Shown here one piece after another: positions 46,101-49,059 of a stretch of 64,000 nt of DNA; the stretch's first letter is position 1; the number at the start of each line of letters is the position of its first letter. The DNA is from Meconema thalassinum. Its lineage: Eukaryota; Arthropoda; Insecta; Orthoptera; Tettigoniidae. The DNA is taken from assembly GCA_946902985.2 (NCBI GenBank), contig OX336389.2, positions 1,287,420,792 to 1,287,484,791 on the forward strand, in the 5' to 3' direction. The notes under the pieces are model-generated. The model was not told the DNA's origin, searched no databases, and was given only the letters and a program-made list of their open reading frames with translations. Position numbers and translations under genes: made by a program.

Positions 46101-48705
46101 GAAGAGACCTTTGCTTCTGAGCCCAGGTCTTTTATACAAAATCCCTTCATAACAATGTGCGTCACAGTAGAGGGGCGCACTCGATAACATGTATGTGGAA
46201 ATATATATCTTACAGGATATGGACTCATGTCTTTGATAACAGTTCCGTGAATTTGATCACTCACAGCTGTTTGAGTACATACATCTGAAATAACATATTG
46301 AATAATCATATGAGGAAATACACAGGGTCATTTCCTTAGTCCTTCTAGGAAGTATTTGATAAATAATAATCTACAGATAGTGAAGTAAATGTGTTGAAGA
46401 TAACATGTTTGTGAAGGAAGCATGCAATGTCATTTCCTTGGTTCCAAGAATGAGCATTGTTCCAGTAAACACATTGATAATAGCATATTGAGGAATACAT
46501 TGGGCAACTTCTATAGGAAGAATGACCATAACCTTTAGTTTAGAATGGAGTCTGGGGTTCGACCCTGGACGGGATACATAACTCTTGTACAGCTGGTAAT
46601 AAATGCTGTATAAACATTAATTACTCTTTCAGCATTACCATATTCAGTAATTCTATTCATTCTGCCAATAGCTTGGAGAGGTGACCCAGCACCATAGCCA
46701 AGCACATTATGTCATGACTGCAGTGGAAATCTCACTGTTTGGAGACGCTGACAGCAACCATTCTATCTATCTCTATATCTATCTGTCTGTCCATCTGTTC
46801 GTCTGTTCGTCTATGCAGCTGTCTATCTGTCCATTCATCCACTCATTCACTTCTTCTTTCTTTCTTTCTTTCTTTCTTTCTGTAAAGATTGTAGCCGTGC
46901 AGATAGAAAATGAAGCAAAGATAAGAAAAATCACCATACAACAATGCAATAAGCAATACAATGCACAGTCAGGAATATTTACTCCTTGCCCAAACATATT
47001 CTTCCCATGTATCCTGCGACCTATCCCGCCTGCACGACTGACTTATACGATGGTAATTGCGTTTCTGTAACTATCACACTATTATTATCATTGCATGAGC
47101 TCAGTTATGAGTAGGTGGGACAGGTCACTGGATACACGGGGAGAATATGTTGTAACTAGGCATAACATTTCGTGGCTGTGCATGGAGCTGAAAACATAAA
47201 CAAACAAACAGTAATGAAATGAGAAGTCATAAGCAGTTATTCACTGAATATTTTCAACAAGTTAACATTTGTATGCATATTGATGTCTAAGATTGAGTAT
47301 TAACGCGTTTCTACACTCCCTCCAAGCGAATGCTAGGATGGTACCGTACCTAATTTCAGAGCACATACCCCAAAAAGGATGGTTTCATGCTATTGCTCAA
47401 CAGCGTCTGGCTGCATACCACACACATTGGGGAAGGTGGGTGATTAAAGTATGAAATTAATCGATACAAGAGTTAATTGTTGTCATAGTATTGACACTTT
47501 ACCTCAGTGTCCATTTCGGTTCGTTTTAATCGAACCTGTAAACATGAACAGGAACGATCACGGTGCTGGTTCAGTATGAATTAACATCATCACTATGTTG
47601 ATCTCCACGTTCCATTTTTATTAACAAACCCATCCACAATAACAATAGCCAAAGGTACCCTCTCGTAATGCATGAAAGAGTGAGACACATTTCTTATGCA
47701 ACACAACTCTCACAAACACAATCAGAAATGTATAAAAAACTCTGATAATCTTATTTATTGGTACCTACCTAAATACAATTAATTTACAGTATTTTCCCAA
47801 ATAGTAGGGGAGCATGCTGGTCGACAGGTAGTTCACTCTTTGCGCTGTGCTCAACTCAGCTGGATGCAATTAAATAGTCTTTCTATAAGAGGTAAACTTT
47901 TGGGTGCAGAGCCTCACTTTCAAGTGGACTCATACCTCTGTTGCTCTTGATAAGTGTTCACCGAGAACACTGTAACTGTATGCCTAATTCAATGGTTAAC
48001 TCAGTTCCATTTTGTAATACACTGTGCACTTATGGCATATCATTTCCTTGAGTTATTTATTGCTTCAGTATTCCTCTGCGACCGGGGACCACCTAGTGAC
48101 TGCAAGTCTAGGTTTGATAGCCGGTTCTGCCAAGAAATTTCATTGAGGTTTGAGGATCGGAATGTGGCACACTCTGCCTTGCGAGGCAAAATTGAGAGGA
48201 TGTGGGTTCAATTCCCATCTCGACCGTCCTAGAAGTTATTTGCCGAGATGTTTCCGTTCTACTCCTACTTCCTTAATTAAGGCCACAGCCACTTATTTCC
48301 AAATCCTAGCCTCAATAGAATACACATACTGCTATGGACATCACAATACCATGGATTATCAAATAAATTTCATAAACACACACAAGTGCATGGGACTGAC
48401 GATCATTATGTCCGAGCCCCAAAATGAAACAACAAGTTGCAATTCAAAAAGTGAGATGCAAATGAGGAGAATAGAAAATAAATTGAAAACCTTGTGTATC
48501 TTTTTCTTTTTCTCTTCATTATTTTCTCTTTCATCGAAATACATTTTTATCTCTTTTCTTAATGTTGCAGAACCCTGGCTACAGTACTAAACTGAAAGCA
48601 GAATCGGCAGCAAATTATGAATATCCCCATGGTTTGGTATGGCAGAAGATGTTTGCAGAGAATATTTTTATAGACCCTACCAAGAGCAGCGGTTTATGCG
48701 ACTGA
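1032..48705 (+). CDS. ENOSF1: L-fuconate dehydratase (ENOSF1-like), 3' five exons of the gene
   Basis: The visible exons encode about 260 residues of the C-terminal barrel of a mandelate-racemase-type enolase superfamily enzyme. The family member L-fuconate dehydratase removes water from L-fuconate to give 2-keto-3-deoxy-L-fuconate; the animal protein is reported as mitochondrial. Joined exons match the vertebrate ENOSF1 order as I know it: GWLGY start, FKVKVG catalytic lysine block, DANQRWD, WIEEPT and ATGE metal-ligand blocks, CPHAGG general-base histidine, and a PGYST...YP.G..W C-terminus. No stop or frameshift occurs in any exon. Exons are 1032-1189, 4481-4615, 12310-12481, 12565-12746 and 48571-48705, with introns of 3.3, 7.7, 0.08 and 35.8 kb. 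The human protein is about 440 aa, so roughly the first 180 residues should lie upstream of base 1. The identity is secure; expression despite the huge last intron is inferred. Confidence 0.93.
1520..1700. repeat. Dispersed non-coding repeat, left copy (catggcggc family)
   Basis: The stretch from aggcttatgagatcgcc through gagcgatttcaatg to ccaatccaacatggcggcc is repeated in diverged form at 2806-2995. The Copia pol remnant begins right after this copy. Confidence 0.6.
1690..2330 (+). pseudogene. Copia-type pol remnant (integrase C-terminal part)
   Basis: An open stretch to 2133 reads [21 protein letters not shown], then FWAE-like [40 protein letters not shown] and VILCRDVIF. This is the order seen in the C-terminal half of Ty1/Copia integrases, ahead of the RT domain. 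After a stop at 2131 an acidic linker (EEEND, DTDDSE) continues in another frame to about 2210, and then the sequence decays. Protease, integrase core and RT are missing. It is an old fragment in an ENOSF1 intron. The start is approximate because the element fuses with a dispersed repeat at about 1690. Confidence 0.8.
2806..3760. repeat. Dispersed non-coding repeat, several diverged copies (catggcggc family)
   Basis: The motifs catggcggctgtgcgaaat, gaaattttgta and cgcgatttaaccatccgaacgcagtgaaactt recur at about 2980, 3110-3160, 3225, 3380, 3525-3600 and 3675-3745. The pattern suggests a tandem or nested array of about 240-400-bp units. No coding potential is seen. Confidence 0.6.
4032..4087. 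repeat. Perfect 16-bp inverted repeat (hairpin)
   Basis: cgtgttcatgtctaac at 4032-4047 is the exact reverse complement of 4072-4087, with a 24-nt spacer. It may be a foldback product at the edge of the adjacent LINE remnant. Confidence 0.7.
4105..4312 (+). pseudogene. LINE C-terminal remnant
   Basis: The decayed frame gives [15 protein letters not shown], then [17 protein letters not shown]. This resembles the LRW-GHV-RM ... GRP-RW-D signature that ends many insect LINE ORF2 proteins. Several stops interrupt it. Confidence 0.6.
4481..4615 (+). CDS. ENOSF1: ENOSF1 exon (MVDANQRWD to ATISK)
   Basis: This exon of 135 nt (45 codons, phase 0 at both ends) follows acceptor ttggtttcag and precedes donor GTAAAG. 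It carries DANQRWD (first metal-ligand Asp) and [10 protein letters not shown] (second metal-ligand Glu). It is intact. Confidence 0.93.
4616..6160. other. ENOSF1 intron, nothing recognised
   Basis: AT-rich intron sequence without a supported gene or repeat structure. A GC-rich patch lies at about 5790-5860 (cctcctccgcgcggcggcc). Short open stretches at 5083-5310 have no recognisable motif. Confidence 0.4.
6169..6210. repeat. Inverted repeat (13/14-bp arms)
   Basis: gctagccaacacc at 6169-6181 faces ggtgttgggctagc at 6197-6210, complementary apart from one extra base, with a 15-nt loop. Confidence 0.65.
6277..6820. mobile_element. Non-autonomous DNA transposon with GGCTGTGTCCCAATA ends
   Basis: GGCTGTGTCCCAATA at 6277-6291 is exactly inverted at 6806-6820. 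The 544-bp interior is non-coding. Ends of this type are known from PIF/Harbinger/ISL2EU-like elements, but I see no clear target-site duplication, so the superfamily is an inference. Confidence 0.65.
7185..7420 (-). repeat. tRNA-derived SINE, family D
   Basis: The blocks ttggtcatcaaccccgtgta, gttgggtgtgtgtt, gatgactgtagt, gggacttgaagtaaggtac and gcatttgcctggagggag recur in the same order at 31665-31985, where a B-box-bearing tRNA-like head follows on the - strand. Here the head is degraded. Confidence 0.7.
7605..7975 (-). pseudogene. LINE reverse-transcriptase C-terminal remnant
   Basis: Reading the - strand with frameshifts gives [12 protein letters not shown], then [23 protein letters not shown], then [12 protein letters not shown] and [17 protein letters not shown]. 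This is the thumb/post-RT region typical of CR1- and Jockey-like LINEs (YLG, RP-EY--.-W-P, LE-VQ--AA-FV). Stops and frameshifts make it non-functional. Confidence 0.75.
7985..8120 (-). repeat. Penelope-like terminal repeat with degenerate hammerhead core, copy 3
   Basis: On the - strand the order is AGGAT (8117-8113), CTGATGT (8112-8106), a 5-bp stem II GATCG/CGATC with loop CTTGA, and GAAAC (8089-8085). The last base of the CUGANGA box is mutated and the stem III/stem I side is lost. Left of it on the + strand, cagtcggttaacacgattgtacccaatt matches the terminal sequence shared with copies near 50.9 kb. Association with Penelope-like elements is inferred from the hammerhead. Confidence 0.6.
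8698..8705. repeat. 8-bp target-site duplication (left) of hAT element
   Basis: gcgattat here and again at 10266-10273 exactly bracket the hAT element, as expected for this superfamily. Confidence 0.85.
8706..10265. mobile_element. hAT-type non-autonomous element carrying a nested insertion
   Basis: The left end CAGGGGCGGATC (8706-8717) pairs imperfectly with the right end GATCTGCCACTG, now interrupted after 9169 by a second element; the final GCCACTG reappears at 10259-10265. The 8-bp duplication gcgattat flanks the whole unit. Without the nested insertion the element is about 464 bp. It has no transposase. Left-end GC-rich repeats (gggcgaccgccc) are typical of hAT MITEs. Confidence 0.8.
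9170..10258. mobile_element. TIR element nested in the hAT element's right end
   Basis: The left terminus cacggtcgactctagatagg continues as tcggaaggctgagacttggcaac, and it is inverted with a handful of mismatches at about 10212-10258, giving TIRs of about 47 bp. The 7-bp sequence gccactg flanks both sides (9163-9169, 10259-10265), fitting a target duplication. The interior of about 1 kb is AT-rich and non-coding. The superfamily is unassigned. Confidence 0.75.
10274..10900. other. ENOSF1 intron, nothing recognised
   Basis: No gene, terminal repeat or SINE head was identified here. Confidence 0.4.
10921..11235 (+). repeat. tRNA-derived SINE, family A (5'-truncated head)
   Basis: A B-box-like GGTTTGATTCCC at 10934-10945 is followed by the family body (accaagaaattt, cactcagcctcgtgaagc, ggttttccacttctactcca, ctcctcccaatcctcacc) and the tail gtctaaggccttcaaatg. 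The - strand copy at 13023-13432 and the copy at 48080-48430 share this order. Confidence 0.75.
11500..11925 (+). repeat. Penelope-like terminal repeat, copy 1
   Basis: The stretches cataatattcatacgt, taacgagattc, gcgaatcat and aacattaacaag, then the hammerhead region and a distal block with cgtgttgaccgattgaaaa, align in order with 49070-49475. The copy carries the hammerhead-like motif at 11723-11765. No RT or GIY-YIG coding sequence is attached. Confidence 0.6.
11723..11765 (+). ncRNA. Degenerate hammerhead ribozyme-like motif, copy 1
   Basis: Stem I AGGAT (11723-11727) pairs fully with ATCCT (11761-11765). The core box is CTGGTAA instead of CTGANGA (two substitutions). Stem II is GGCC/GGTC (one G-U pair) and the second core box is GAAA at 11751-11754. 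C-GC-GTA follows as a minimal stem III and cleavage triplet. Core changes predict loss of activity. Confidence 0.6.
11965..12170 (+). repeat. Diverged tRNA-derived SINE, family A
   Basis: A B-box-like gaggtttgaatttggtgc is followed by ggtttttccatactc, ggtacctcatttcaag and ctcctacccaatcctagacc, then cacaatac-ataggtta. This is the same block order as the better copies of family A. It lies just upstream of the ENOSF1 exon at 12310. Confidence 0.55.
12310..12481 (+). CDS. ENOSF1: ENOSF1 exon (ALKPLGIG to HKLG)
   Basis: This exon of 172 nt follows acceptor ttattctag and ends one base into a codon before donor GTATGT. It carries GIGVATGE (third metal ligand) and the QIDSCRIGG strand of the barrel. 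The split codon is completed as valine by the next exon. Confidence 0.93.
12565..12746 (+). CDS. ENOSF1: ENOSF1 exon (VPVCPHAGG to HYQAPL)
   Basis: This exon of 182 nt follows acceptor tttcttccag, only 83 bases after the previous exon, and ends at donor GTAAGA in phase 0. CPHAGG holds the general-base histidine of the family, and [10 protein letters not shown] is the typical downstream block. The following intron runs 35.8 kb to 48570. Confidence 0.93.
13023..13432 (-). repeat. tRNA-derived SINE, family A (full-length)
   Basis: On the - strand the head reads gtccgcctggtggcgcagtg (A-box region), then gttcgggtttgattcccggc (B box). The family body and a tail at about 13023-13060 follow. It is the best full-length copy of family A in the window. 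Confidence 0.8.
13398..13535. repeat. Direct repeat, left copy (about 138 bp)
   Basis: It starts within the SINE head (atgctagccactgcgccacc) and runs to cttagcctatgttgtcat. The same sequence recurs at 14823-14960 with only a few differences, 1.43 kb away, and the mariner element lies between the copies. Confidence 0.85.
13673..14500 (-). mobile_element. Mariner-like foldback element with 185-bp terminal inverted repeats
   Basis: Arms 13673-13857 and 14316-14500 are inverted copies with about four mismatches in 185 bp. Both begin AGGTGCGTTCAAAAAGTAAC apart from one change, and TA dinucleotides at 13671-13672 and 14501-14502 fit Tc1/mariner target duplication. The centre holds the start of a transposase on the - strand. 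The long arms contain the normal 5' untranslated region in inverted duplicate, so the 3' half was probably replaced by a copy of the 5' end. Confidence 0.85.
13863..14283 (-). pseudogene. Mariner transposase, N-terminal DNA-binding part only
   Basis: From ATG at 14283 the frame encodes [15 protein letters not shown], then [22 protein letters not shown] and [20 protein letters not shown]. This is the paired helix-turn-helix region of mariner transposases (the GRPS-like linker appears as ARSGTPP). The DDE catalytic domain is absent: the frame runs into the duplicated terminal arm after about 140 residues. It cannot catalyse transposition but could still bind element ends. Confidence 0.85.
14690..15440. 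repeat. Decayed repeats around tatgcgcgcaccgtaat
   Basis: Stretches with gcgcgcac-gtaat followed by gactcccacgg recur at about 14765, 15040 and 15385. They suggest a decayed array of about 300-bp units. No coding content. Confidence 0.45.
14823..14960. repeat. Direct repeat, right copy (about 138 bp)
   Basis: Near-identical to 13398-13535, including the truncated SINE head, so the duplication post-dates the SINE insertion. Confidence 0.85.
15441..16990. other. ENOSF1 intron, one hAT-like end motif only
   Basis: No gene seen. At about 16575 the sequence cagtggcgtagcc resembles a hAT-type terminus, but no partner end was found. At 16300-16450 there is loosely repetitive gtagtg/gcagtg sequence. 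Confidence 0.35.
17005..17050 (+). repeat. Hairpin-bearing terminal motif related to the Penelope-like family
   Basis: gctcaacacgagtgtacggt is followed by ACCCAAT-TAG-ATTGGGT, a perfect 7-bp stem. Related sequence with a similar hairpin occurs at 8000-8030 and 50925-50955. A reverse-complement version (CCCAATCTAATTGGG) sits at 22152-22166, just past the LINE tail. Confidence 0.5.
17870..18704 (+). pseudogene. LINE ORF1 (coiled-coil RNA-binding protein)
   Basis: The main frame (18030-18704, ATG preferred over the GTG at 18021) encodes about 224 aa. It has a strongly charged coiled coil ([15 protein letters not shown] ... [10 protein letters not shown] ... ALELQEEQ) and then an RRM-like domain ([53 protein letters not shown]). 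A basic N-terminal segment beginning at ATG 17870 ([19 protein letters not shown]) is in another frame and joins by a single-base shift near 18015. ORF1 proteins of this kind bind LINE RNA as multimers. There is no zinc knuckle. Apart from the N-terminal shift the frame is intact. Confidence 0.75.
18701..21870 (+). pseudogene. LINE ORF2: APE endonuclease and reverse transcriptase
   Basis: The ORF begins at 18701 and overlaps the ORF1 end by 4 nt. The endonuclease shows [41 protein letters not shown] and DTDHRMV, all expected catalytic blocks. The RT (20535-21359) shows [49 protein letters not shown] and [12 protein letters not shown]. The C-terminus (to 21870) shows [15 protein letters not shown] and [17 protein letters not shown]. 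Damage includes frameshifts near 18990, 19680 and 21340, a stop at about 19935, and the SINE at 20190-20526. The protein would nick target DNA and reverse-transcribe its RNA in place. Confidence 0.88.
20190..20526 (-). repeat. tRNA-derived SINE, family B, inserted in LINE ORF2
   Basis: The identical 14-bp sequence tcatagaagtgata at 20176-20189 and 20527-20540 is the target duplication. The - strand head reads accgggtgagttagccgtgg with a B-box-like ttgaatccccccgcc. The body contains gaagatggtcttctgtggtt, and an A/T-rich tail lies at 20190-20210 on the + strand. Removing one duplication and the insert restores LINE frame continuity. Confidence 0.92.
22360..22600. repeat. Dispersed repeat, family E (ttggttttacgtccc type)
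   Basis: The order ataatgttattggttttacg, gagacgccggggtgccggag, gggatcttttacgtaccagt, aaatctacagacacggctcc matches a SINE-like repeat I recall from polyneopteran insect genomes (not verifiable here). Its 3' part (gatcaacgccacct, aataaggcctccgcgctcgg) is shared in inverse orientation with 25060-25120. Confidence 0.6.
22650..23731. other. ENOSF1 intron, AT-rich, nothing recognised
   Basis: AT-rich sequence with no supported ORF, terminal repeat or SINE head. Confidence 0.4.
23740..24810. mobile_element. hAT-type MITE with 8-bp target duplication
   Basis: The terminal repeat beginning CAGGGCTAGGATTTATATGT at 23740 is perfectly inverted over 21 bp at the right end (24790-24810). attatgag flanks it on both sides (23732-23739, 24811-24818). 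The interior is non-coding and AT-rich. The element itself is split by a SINE at 24248-24615. Length, end sequence and duplication length fit hAT. Confidence 0.9.
24248..24615 (-). repeat. tRNA-derived SINE, family C, nested in hAT MITE
   Basis: gattgcaatttact at 24234-24247 and 24616-24629 is a perfect 14-bp target duplication. On the - strand the head carries a B-box-like gggttccagccccacc, and the body carries ggttttccgtggtttcccca and aatgctgggacggtacc. The tail lies at the left (accccttattattcccg on the + strand). Confidence 0.9.
25030..25190 (-). repeat. tRNA-derived SINE head, family E
   Basis: On the - strand gctgcgtggctcagcggtag resembles an A box and ggttgcaggatctaatc a degenerate B box. 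The shared block caacgccacctaaataataa, ggcctccgcactgg links it to 22515-22560. Confidence 0.55.
25200..27430. other. ENOSF1 intron with a diverged repeat pair
   Basis: Two related stretches (about 26040-26250 and 26395-26680) share tttaacg-ttta-ccagcgta and ggcgcacggac, and look like copies of one dispersed repeat. No gene is supported; the open stretch at 26425-26661 falls inside the repeat. Confidence 0.4.
28766..30046 (+). mobile_element. Full-length mariner element with decayed transposase
   Basis: The ends CGAAGGTGGATCAAAAGGTT (left) and the reverse complement of gatctgccctcg (right) are imperfect inverted repeats. Both ends then share agttgcact, and TA flanks both (28764-28765, 30047-30048). 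The length of 1281 bp is normal for mariner. The CXC-type pseudogene continues on both sides. Confidence 0.88.
28890..29947 (+). pseudogene. Mariner transposase pseudogene
   Basis: Segments in three frames give the full domain order. First comes the HTH region ([25 protein letters not shown]), then [19 protein letters not shown], [29 protein letters not shown] (first catalytic Asp in GDE). [24 protein letters not shown] (second Asp in HDNA) and [19 protein letters not shown] (third Asp in LAPCD) follow, with the end at about 29947. Frameshifts near 29190, 29475 and 29640 and further changes inactivate it. All three catalytic aspartate blocks are still readable. Confidence 0.85.
31665..31985 (-). 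repeat. tRNA-derived SINE, family D
   Basis: On the - strand the head reads tcccgcagcgtagccacgct and later gttcgaatcccggtgctgac (B box GTTCGAATCCC). The body and the end cacacccaactatacggggc match 7185-7420. Confidence 0.8.
32201..32537 (+). repeat. tRNA-derived SINE, family B
   Basis: It starts accgggtgagttagccgtgg with B-box region gagattcgaatccccccgcc. The body is ttgaagatggtcttctgtgg, caggcaaatgccggggttgg, and it ends cactcccggcactaaaagcc plus an A-run. It is the same family as the SINE inside LINE ORF2 at 20190-20526. Confidence 0.85.
32907..35910 (-). repeat. 3' LTR of the 12.7-kb Gypsy element
   Basis: This LTR is 3004 bp, colinear with the 5' LTR, with single-base differences (for example ccgatcggcgg versus ccgatcgtcgg). 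It contains the same tandem-unit tract at 35085-35395. Confidence 0.92.
35911..36244. other. Gypsy element 3' untranslated region
   Basis: Lies between the pol end and the 3' LTR. On the - strand the bases next to the LTR (gctgaggataaa) are the likely polypurine tract. No further ORF is recognised. Confidence 0.5.
36245..36451 (-). pseudogene. Integrase C-terminal region after an in-frame stop
   Basis: Directly after TAG 36452-36454 the same frame continues [15 protein letters not shown], then [18 protein letters not shown] (GPY/F-type domain) and ends [13 protein letters not shown]. This region normally belongs to pol. Only the stop separates it. Confidence 0.8.
36452..39658 (-). CDS. Pol polyprotein (protease, RT, RNase H, integrase) of the Gypsy element
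   Basis: This is 1068 codons without interruption. Protease active site DTGS is at residues 57-60. RT blocks are [20 protein letters not shown] and YVDD (432-435). RNase H starts at [13 protein letters not shown] (Asp 581) with TELELLAIL. The integrase zinc region is [10 protein letters not shown]...CDACQ (799-839), and the core Asp868 (AIDCFG), Asp928 (SDHG) and Glu963 (NPSERT) are all present. It is in the same frame as gag, separated by two TAA codons. TAG 36452-36454 ends it just before the integrase C-terminal region. All catalytic residues are intact, so the enzyme may be active if the stops are bypassed or absent in sister copies. Confidence 0.92.
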   Translation of the reverse strand: MEVAREREEMIVANIEEWVAFPDDCLEEVVKNRENVIRQLPIIYAHIGGMRVRCLIDTGSQVSLVTEVLIKEIGRKQTVPIMPVPLMKVRGVIPDKTINCKQQAFLDLEILNHTFSQTFIVIPKMNYNIILGANFICDFHAVIDLHNNTVSFKQVEGLNQVGLNMEESPLEREANTWVVEECTNEAGDKNLTGERVSQTAVVEIDSRDISQELWVHLAEEEISRTKFEILLQERLKEAIVGEPERRKLEEILRLHKGAFDTIPGKVLNFQYAMQVTDWTPFKSKLYPIPEKHFSQVKDIITNLLDSGMIRKAATPYLNAILAVAKPNGSIRLCLDARVLNSKLQVEHDQAPRIKDVLKGFRGKKIYSSVDLTNSFHHLALEEKSQLLTGFLFDNQSYIWCRMPFGVKTAGCALIRALDRNLTEEVKSFTTRYVDDILIASETMEEHLINLNKLLDNLRTMNFKINLKKSHFCQSEILYLGHIIDVEGVRSNPAKIDDIKKFPTPTKVKHVRAILGVTGFFKENCPGYIETVAPMQEMLKKANRWSWNEECDRSFRATKDLLENCVKLGYPDFEKRFIIQADASLIGIGAMLYQEDAEEPKKKSYLAFTSRKLRKHERNYTVTELELLAILYSLQQWRKMIFDYSIIVRTDHHALTFLFKTTMASERITRWSIYIQQFDITIEHCPGRMNVIPDALSRNPEDGNEVTAEVHNITLTPKAREFLARLKDIRKEQEADPWMMMMIKFYRKELPPNSPEYREARAKEARFHYLNNLLHKYVDEHHTKLRILVPASLQRGLTWHVHESLAHIGTDKTEATIGETFTWPKMRFTIVEVIRTCDACQRTKPNNFILKQPPRPLLPQKPCEMLAIDCFGPLVKGKRGCRHLLVCVDVFSKMVVLCPIQKTTSKLVLSRIQNKVIPMLGKPESILSDHGIYFTSNVFRQGLESLGIKHVFSSIRHPCGNPSERTIRCVAKYYRVMIPNDHNKWVDKVGEIEMCMNTTKHESTGQVPLIVHHNRLPERTWDKIIPCPRDPLLAHELRIQRTREHMRNQADRRLRRYRGKTFHRELQEQ
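40082..42103 (-). CDS. Gag with a very long N-terminal coiled coil (Gypsy element)
   Basis: The open frame is 673 codons; the ATG at 42040 ([14 protein letters not shown]) is a plausible start, 21 codons inside it. Residues about 25-390 are almost continuous coiled coil with recurring QL--M/EEQL and [10 protein letters not shown] units. Residues about 445-600 form the retrotransposon Gag fold ([54 protein letters not shown]). It ends in an Asn-rich run before TAA 40082-40084, and the same frame stays open for a further RG/N-rich basic stretch to about 39704. There is no CCHC knuckle; the basic tract may be the nucleic-acid-binding part. Gag would form the particle. Confidence 0.85.
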   Translation of the reverse strand: MYMTEILAHDPVFSEYICVCEMAIVDEIKALLEQMSIKTEEQLVQMSVKTEEQLKNMKEEISEDNNKQLKEQLEAQREHNDKQLNDITVQLQAQKIESEKQLHDMSGNISVQLEVQKLDTDKQLNELNHKLSEQAVTQTTQTEQLGKITNDINQSVKKVEKLAGEVAENNVKQLGEIKKLEAKFDNKLVQFDEMVADKLKQIEAACVNNTAGMKKTQEKLQQQINSVDSNVLELIKEIDKVEVKAETERMHLRENLEEQLGKTQQQIQEVGEQLVKTQEIIREEVGEQLIKTRDNLEGQLIKTQEVIREEVGEQIREELEKNQERNEEKINSLKSRIRRDWDQQAHANKEDRLTVLKRMQALEENVKSKLQEHSDLIIKNEIRSLENATLFSAENIPEKQGSIGSPAGLKLAEDTSRGQSPKLTSNAFQQYRGETSTPQPNLAPAQVIQVIRGNDFKPDTFKEHSGTTPKAFLRQLTDYFNDQHIGPEKQLRLVEKFLEGPSLTWFLSFKYTFTDMAQFREAFLKKFWSPSLQQGLRMDLYTRKYHSTHPTRFSEFFSQQLVKFRDFDDPPSEQNMVLTIGKQLPMHIQQLLVAGNIQTAVQAEELLRHLDETSMVSPQTGRRNMECVNTAEVVQGLQNNHSQGNQTKTQSTGTQFTPRRQDFDGRNQFNNNN
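42557..42573 (-). promoter_or_regulatory. Primer-binding site of the 12.7-kb Gypsy element
   Basis: Eleven bases inside the 5' LTR, the - strand reads TGGCTGCCCAAGTGGGG. This is close to the TGGCGCCCAACGTGGGG site complementary to a tRNA-Lys 3' end that many insect retroelements use, with one insertion and one deletion. Confidence 0.6.
42585..45590 (-). repeat. 5' LTR of the 12.7-kb Gypsy element
   Basis: This LTR is 3006 bp, several times the usual Gypsy LTR length, with TG...CA ends inside a 9-bp terminal inversion (TGAACCCTT/AAGGGTTCA). Near 44765-45075 it contains about four degenerate 65-78-bp tandem units sharing gagcgttaaaat, gggcgtgaagttagc and ctctcaaggctcc. It holds small open stretches but no recognisable protein. 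Confidence 0.92.
45613..48070. other. ENOSF1 intron with microsatellites
   Basis: AT-rich, with (TCTA/TCTG)n at about 46763-46830 and (TTTC)n at 46853-46880. A lone B-box-like GGTTCGACCC at 46556-46565 may be a SINE relic. A family-D-like body fragment (cctccaagcgaatgctagga) lies at 47320-47345. No gene seen. Confidence 0.45.
46763..46880. repeat. Pyrimidine microsatellites (TCTA/TCTG)n and (TTTC)n
   Basis: Simple tandem repeats visible directly. They create a short Ser/Leu/Phe-rich open stretch that is not a gene. Confidence 0.85.
48080..48430 (+). repeat. tRNA-derived SINE, family A
   Basis: A tRNA-like head with ctaggtttgatagccggttc (B box region) is followed by the family body and ends tgtccgagccccaaaatgaaac. 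It lies 140 bases upstream of the last ENOSF1 exon. Confidence 0.75.
48571..48705 (+). CDS. ENOSF1: ENOSF1 last coding exon
   Basis: After acceptor aatgttgcag the frame continues in phase 0 with [11 protein letters not shown], then [14 protein letters not shown], and ends at TGA 48703-48705. This matches the conserved C-terminus of ENOSF1. The tail after the conserved Trp is slightly longer than in human. It lies 35.8 kb from the previous exon, with SINE, LINE, Gypsy, hAT and mariner sequence between them. Confidence 0.9.
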   Translation, partial: NPGYSTKLKAESAANYEYPHGLVWQKMFAENIFIDPTKSSGLCD

Positions 48706-48834
48706 TGTATCTTCTCTATCAGCTCTCTGAGGATGGTTGAATGAATGGTTCTCTAACATTACAATCTTTTATATGTGATACATAAGTATTTGACTTTAAT
48801 TACGAAGCACCCAATAATTATTTTGTAACATATA

Positions 48835-48840
48835 AATAAA
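48835..48840 (+). promoter_or_regulatory. Candidate poly(A) signal of ENOSF1
   Basis: AATAAA occurs 130 bases after the ENOSF1 stop codon, the first such signal downstream. On the - strand the same bases are part of a decayed reverse-transcriptase coding stretch, so the signal may come from a LINE fragment. Confidence 0.5.
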
Positions 48841-48960
48841 GAATATTATGGGATATGCAGTCAAAGGCTTTTGGGAGATTTTCCAGTAATGCCTCAATTT
48901 TCAAAACCTTCCGATATATTGTCAAGCATCGATTCAATAGCCAATACATTGCCTGGTAGC
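48838..48960 (-). pseudogene. LINE reverse-transcriptase fragment
   Basis: On the - strand the frame reads RKVLKIEALLENLPKAFDCI then SHNILYLYV. The LPKAFDCISHNIL block corresponds to RT motif A (DLSKAFDCV-H-IL), with the catalytic Asp preserved. It is only about 40 residues and overlaps the ENOSF1 poly(A) signal region. Confidence 0.65.
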
Positions 48961-49059
48961 TTGCATACACCTGATCGGATGAAGGATTAGCGTGCACCTG
49001 TACAACGAACCTGCTGTGAAATCGGATAAGTACCCATATATATATATAGTAGAATTCAA

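Noticed and set aside
46556..46565. Possible tRNA or SINE head at a perfect B box (GGTTCGACCC)
   Set aside because: No A box at the right distance and no family body downstream; kept only as a possible relic.
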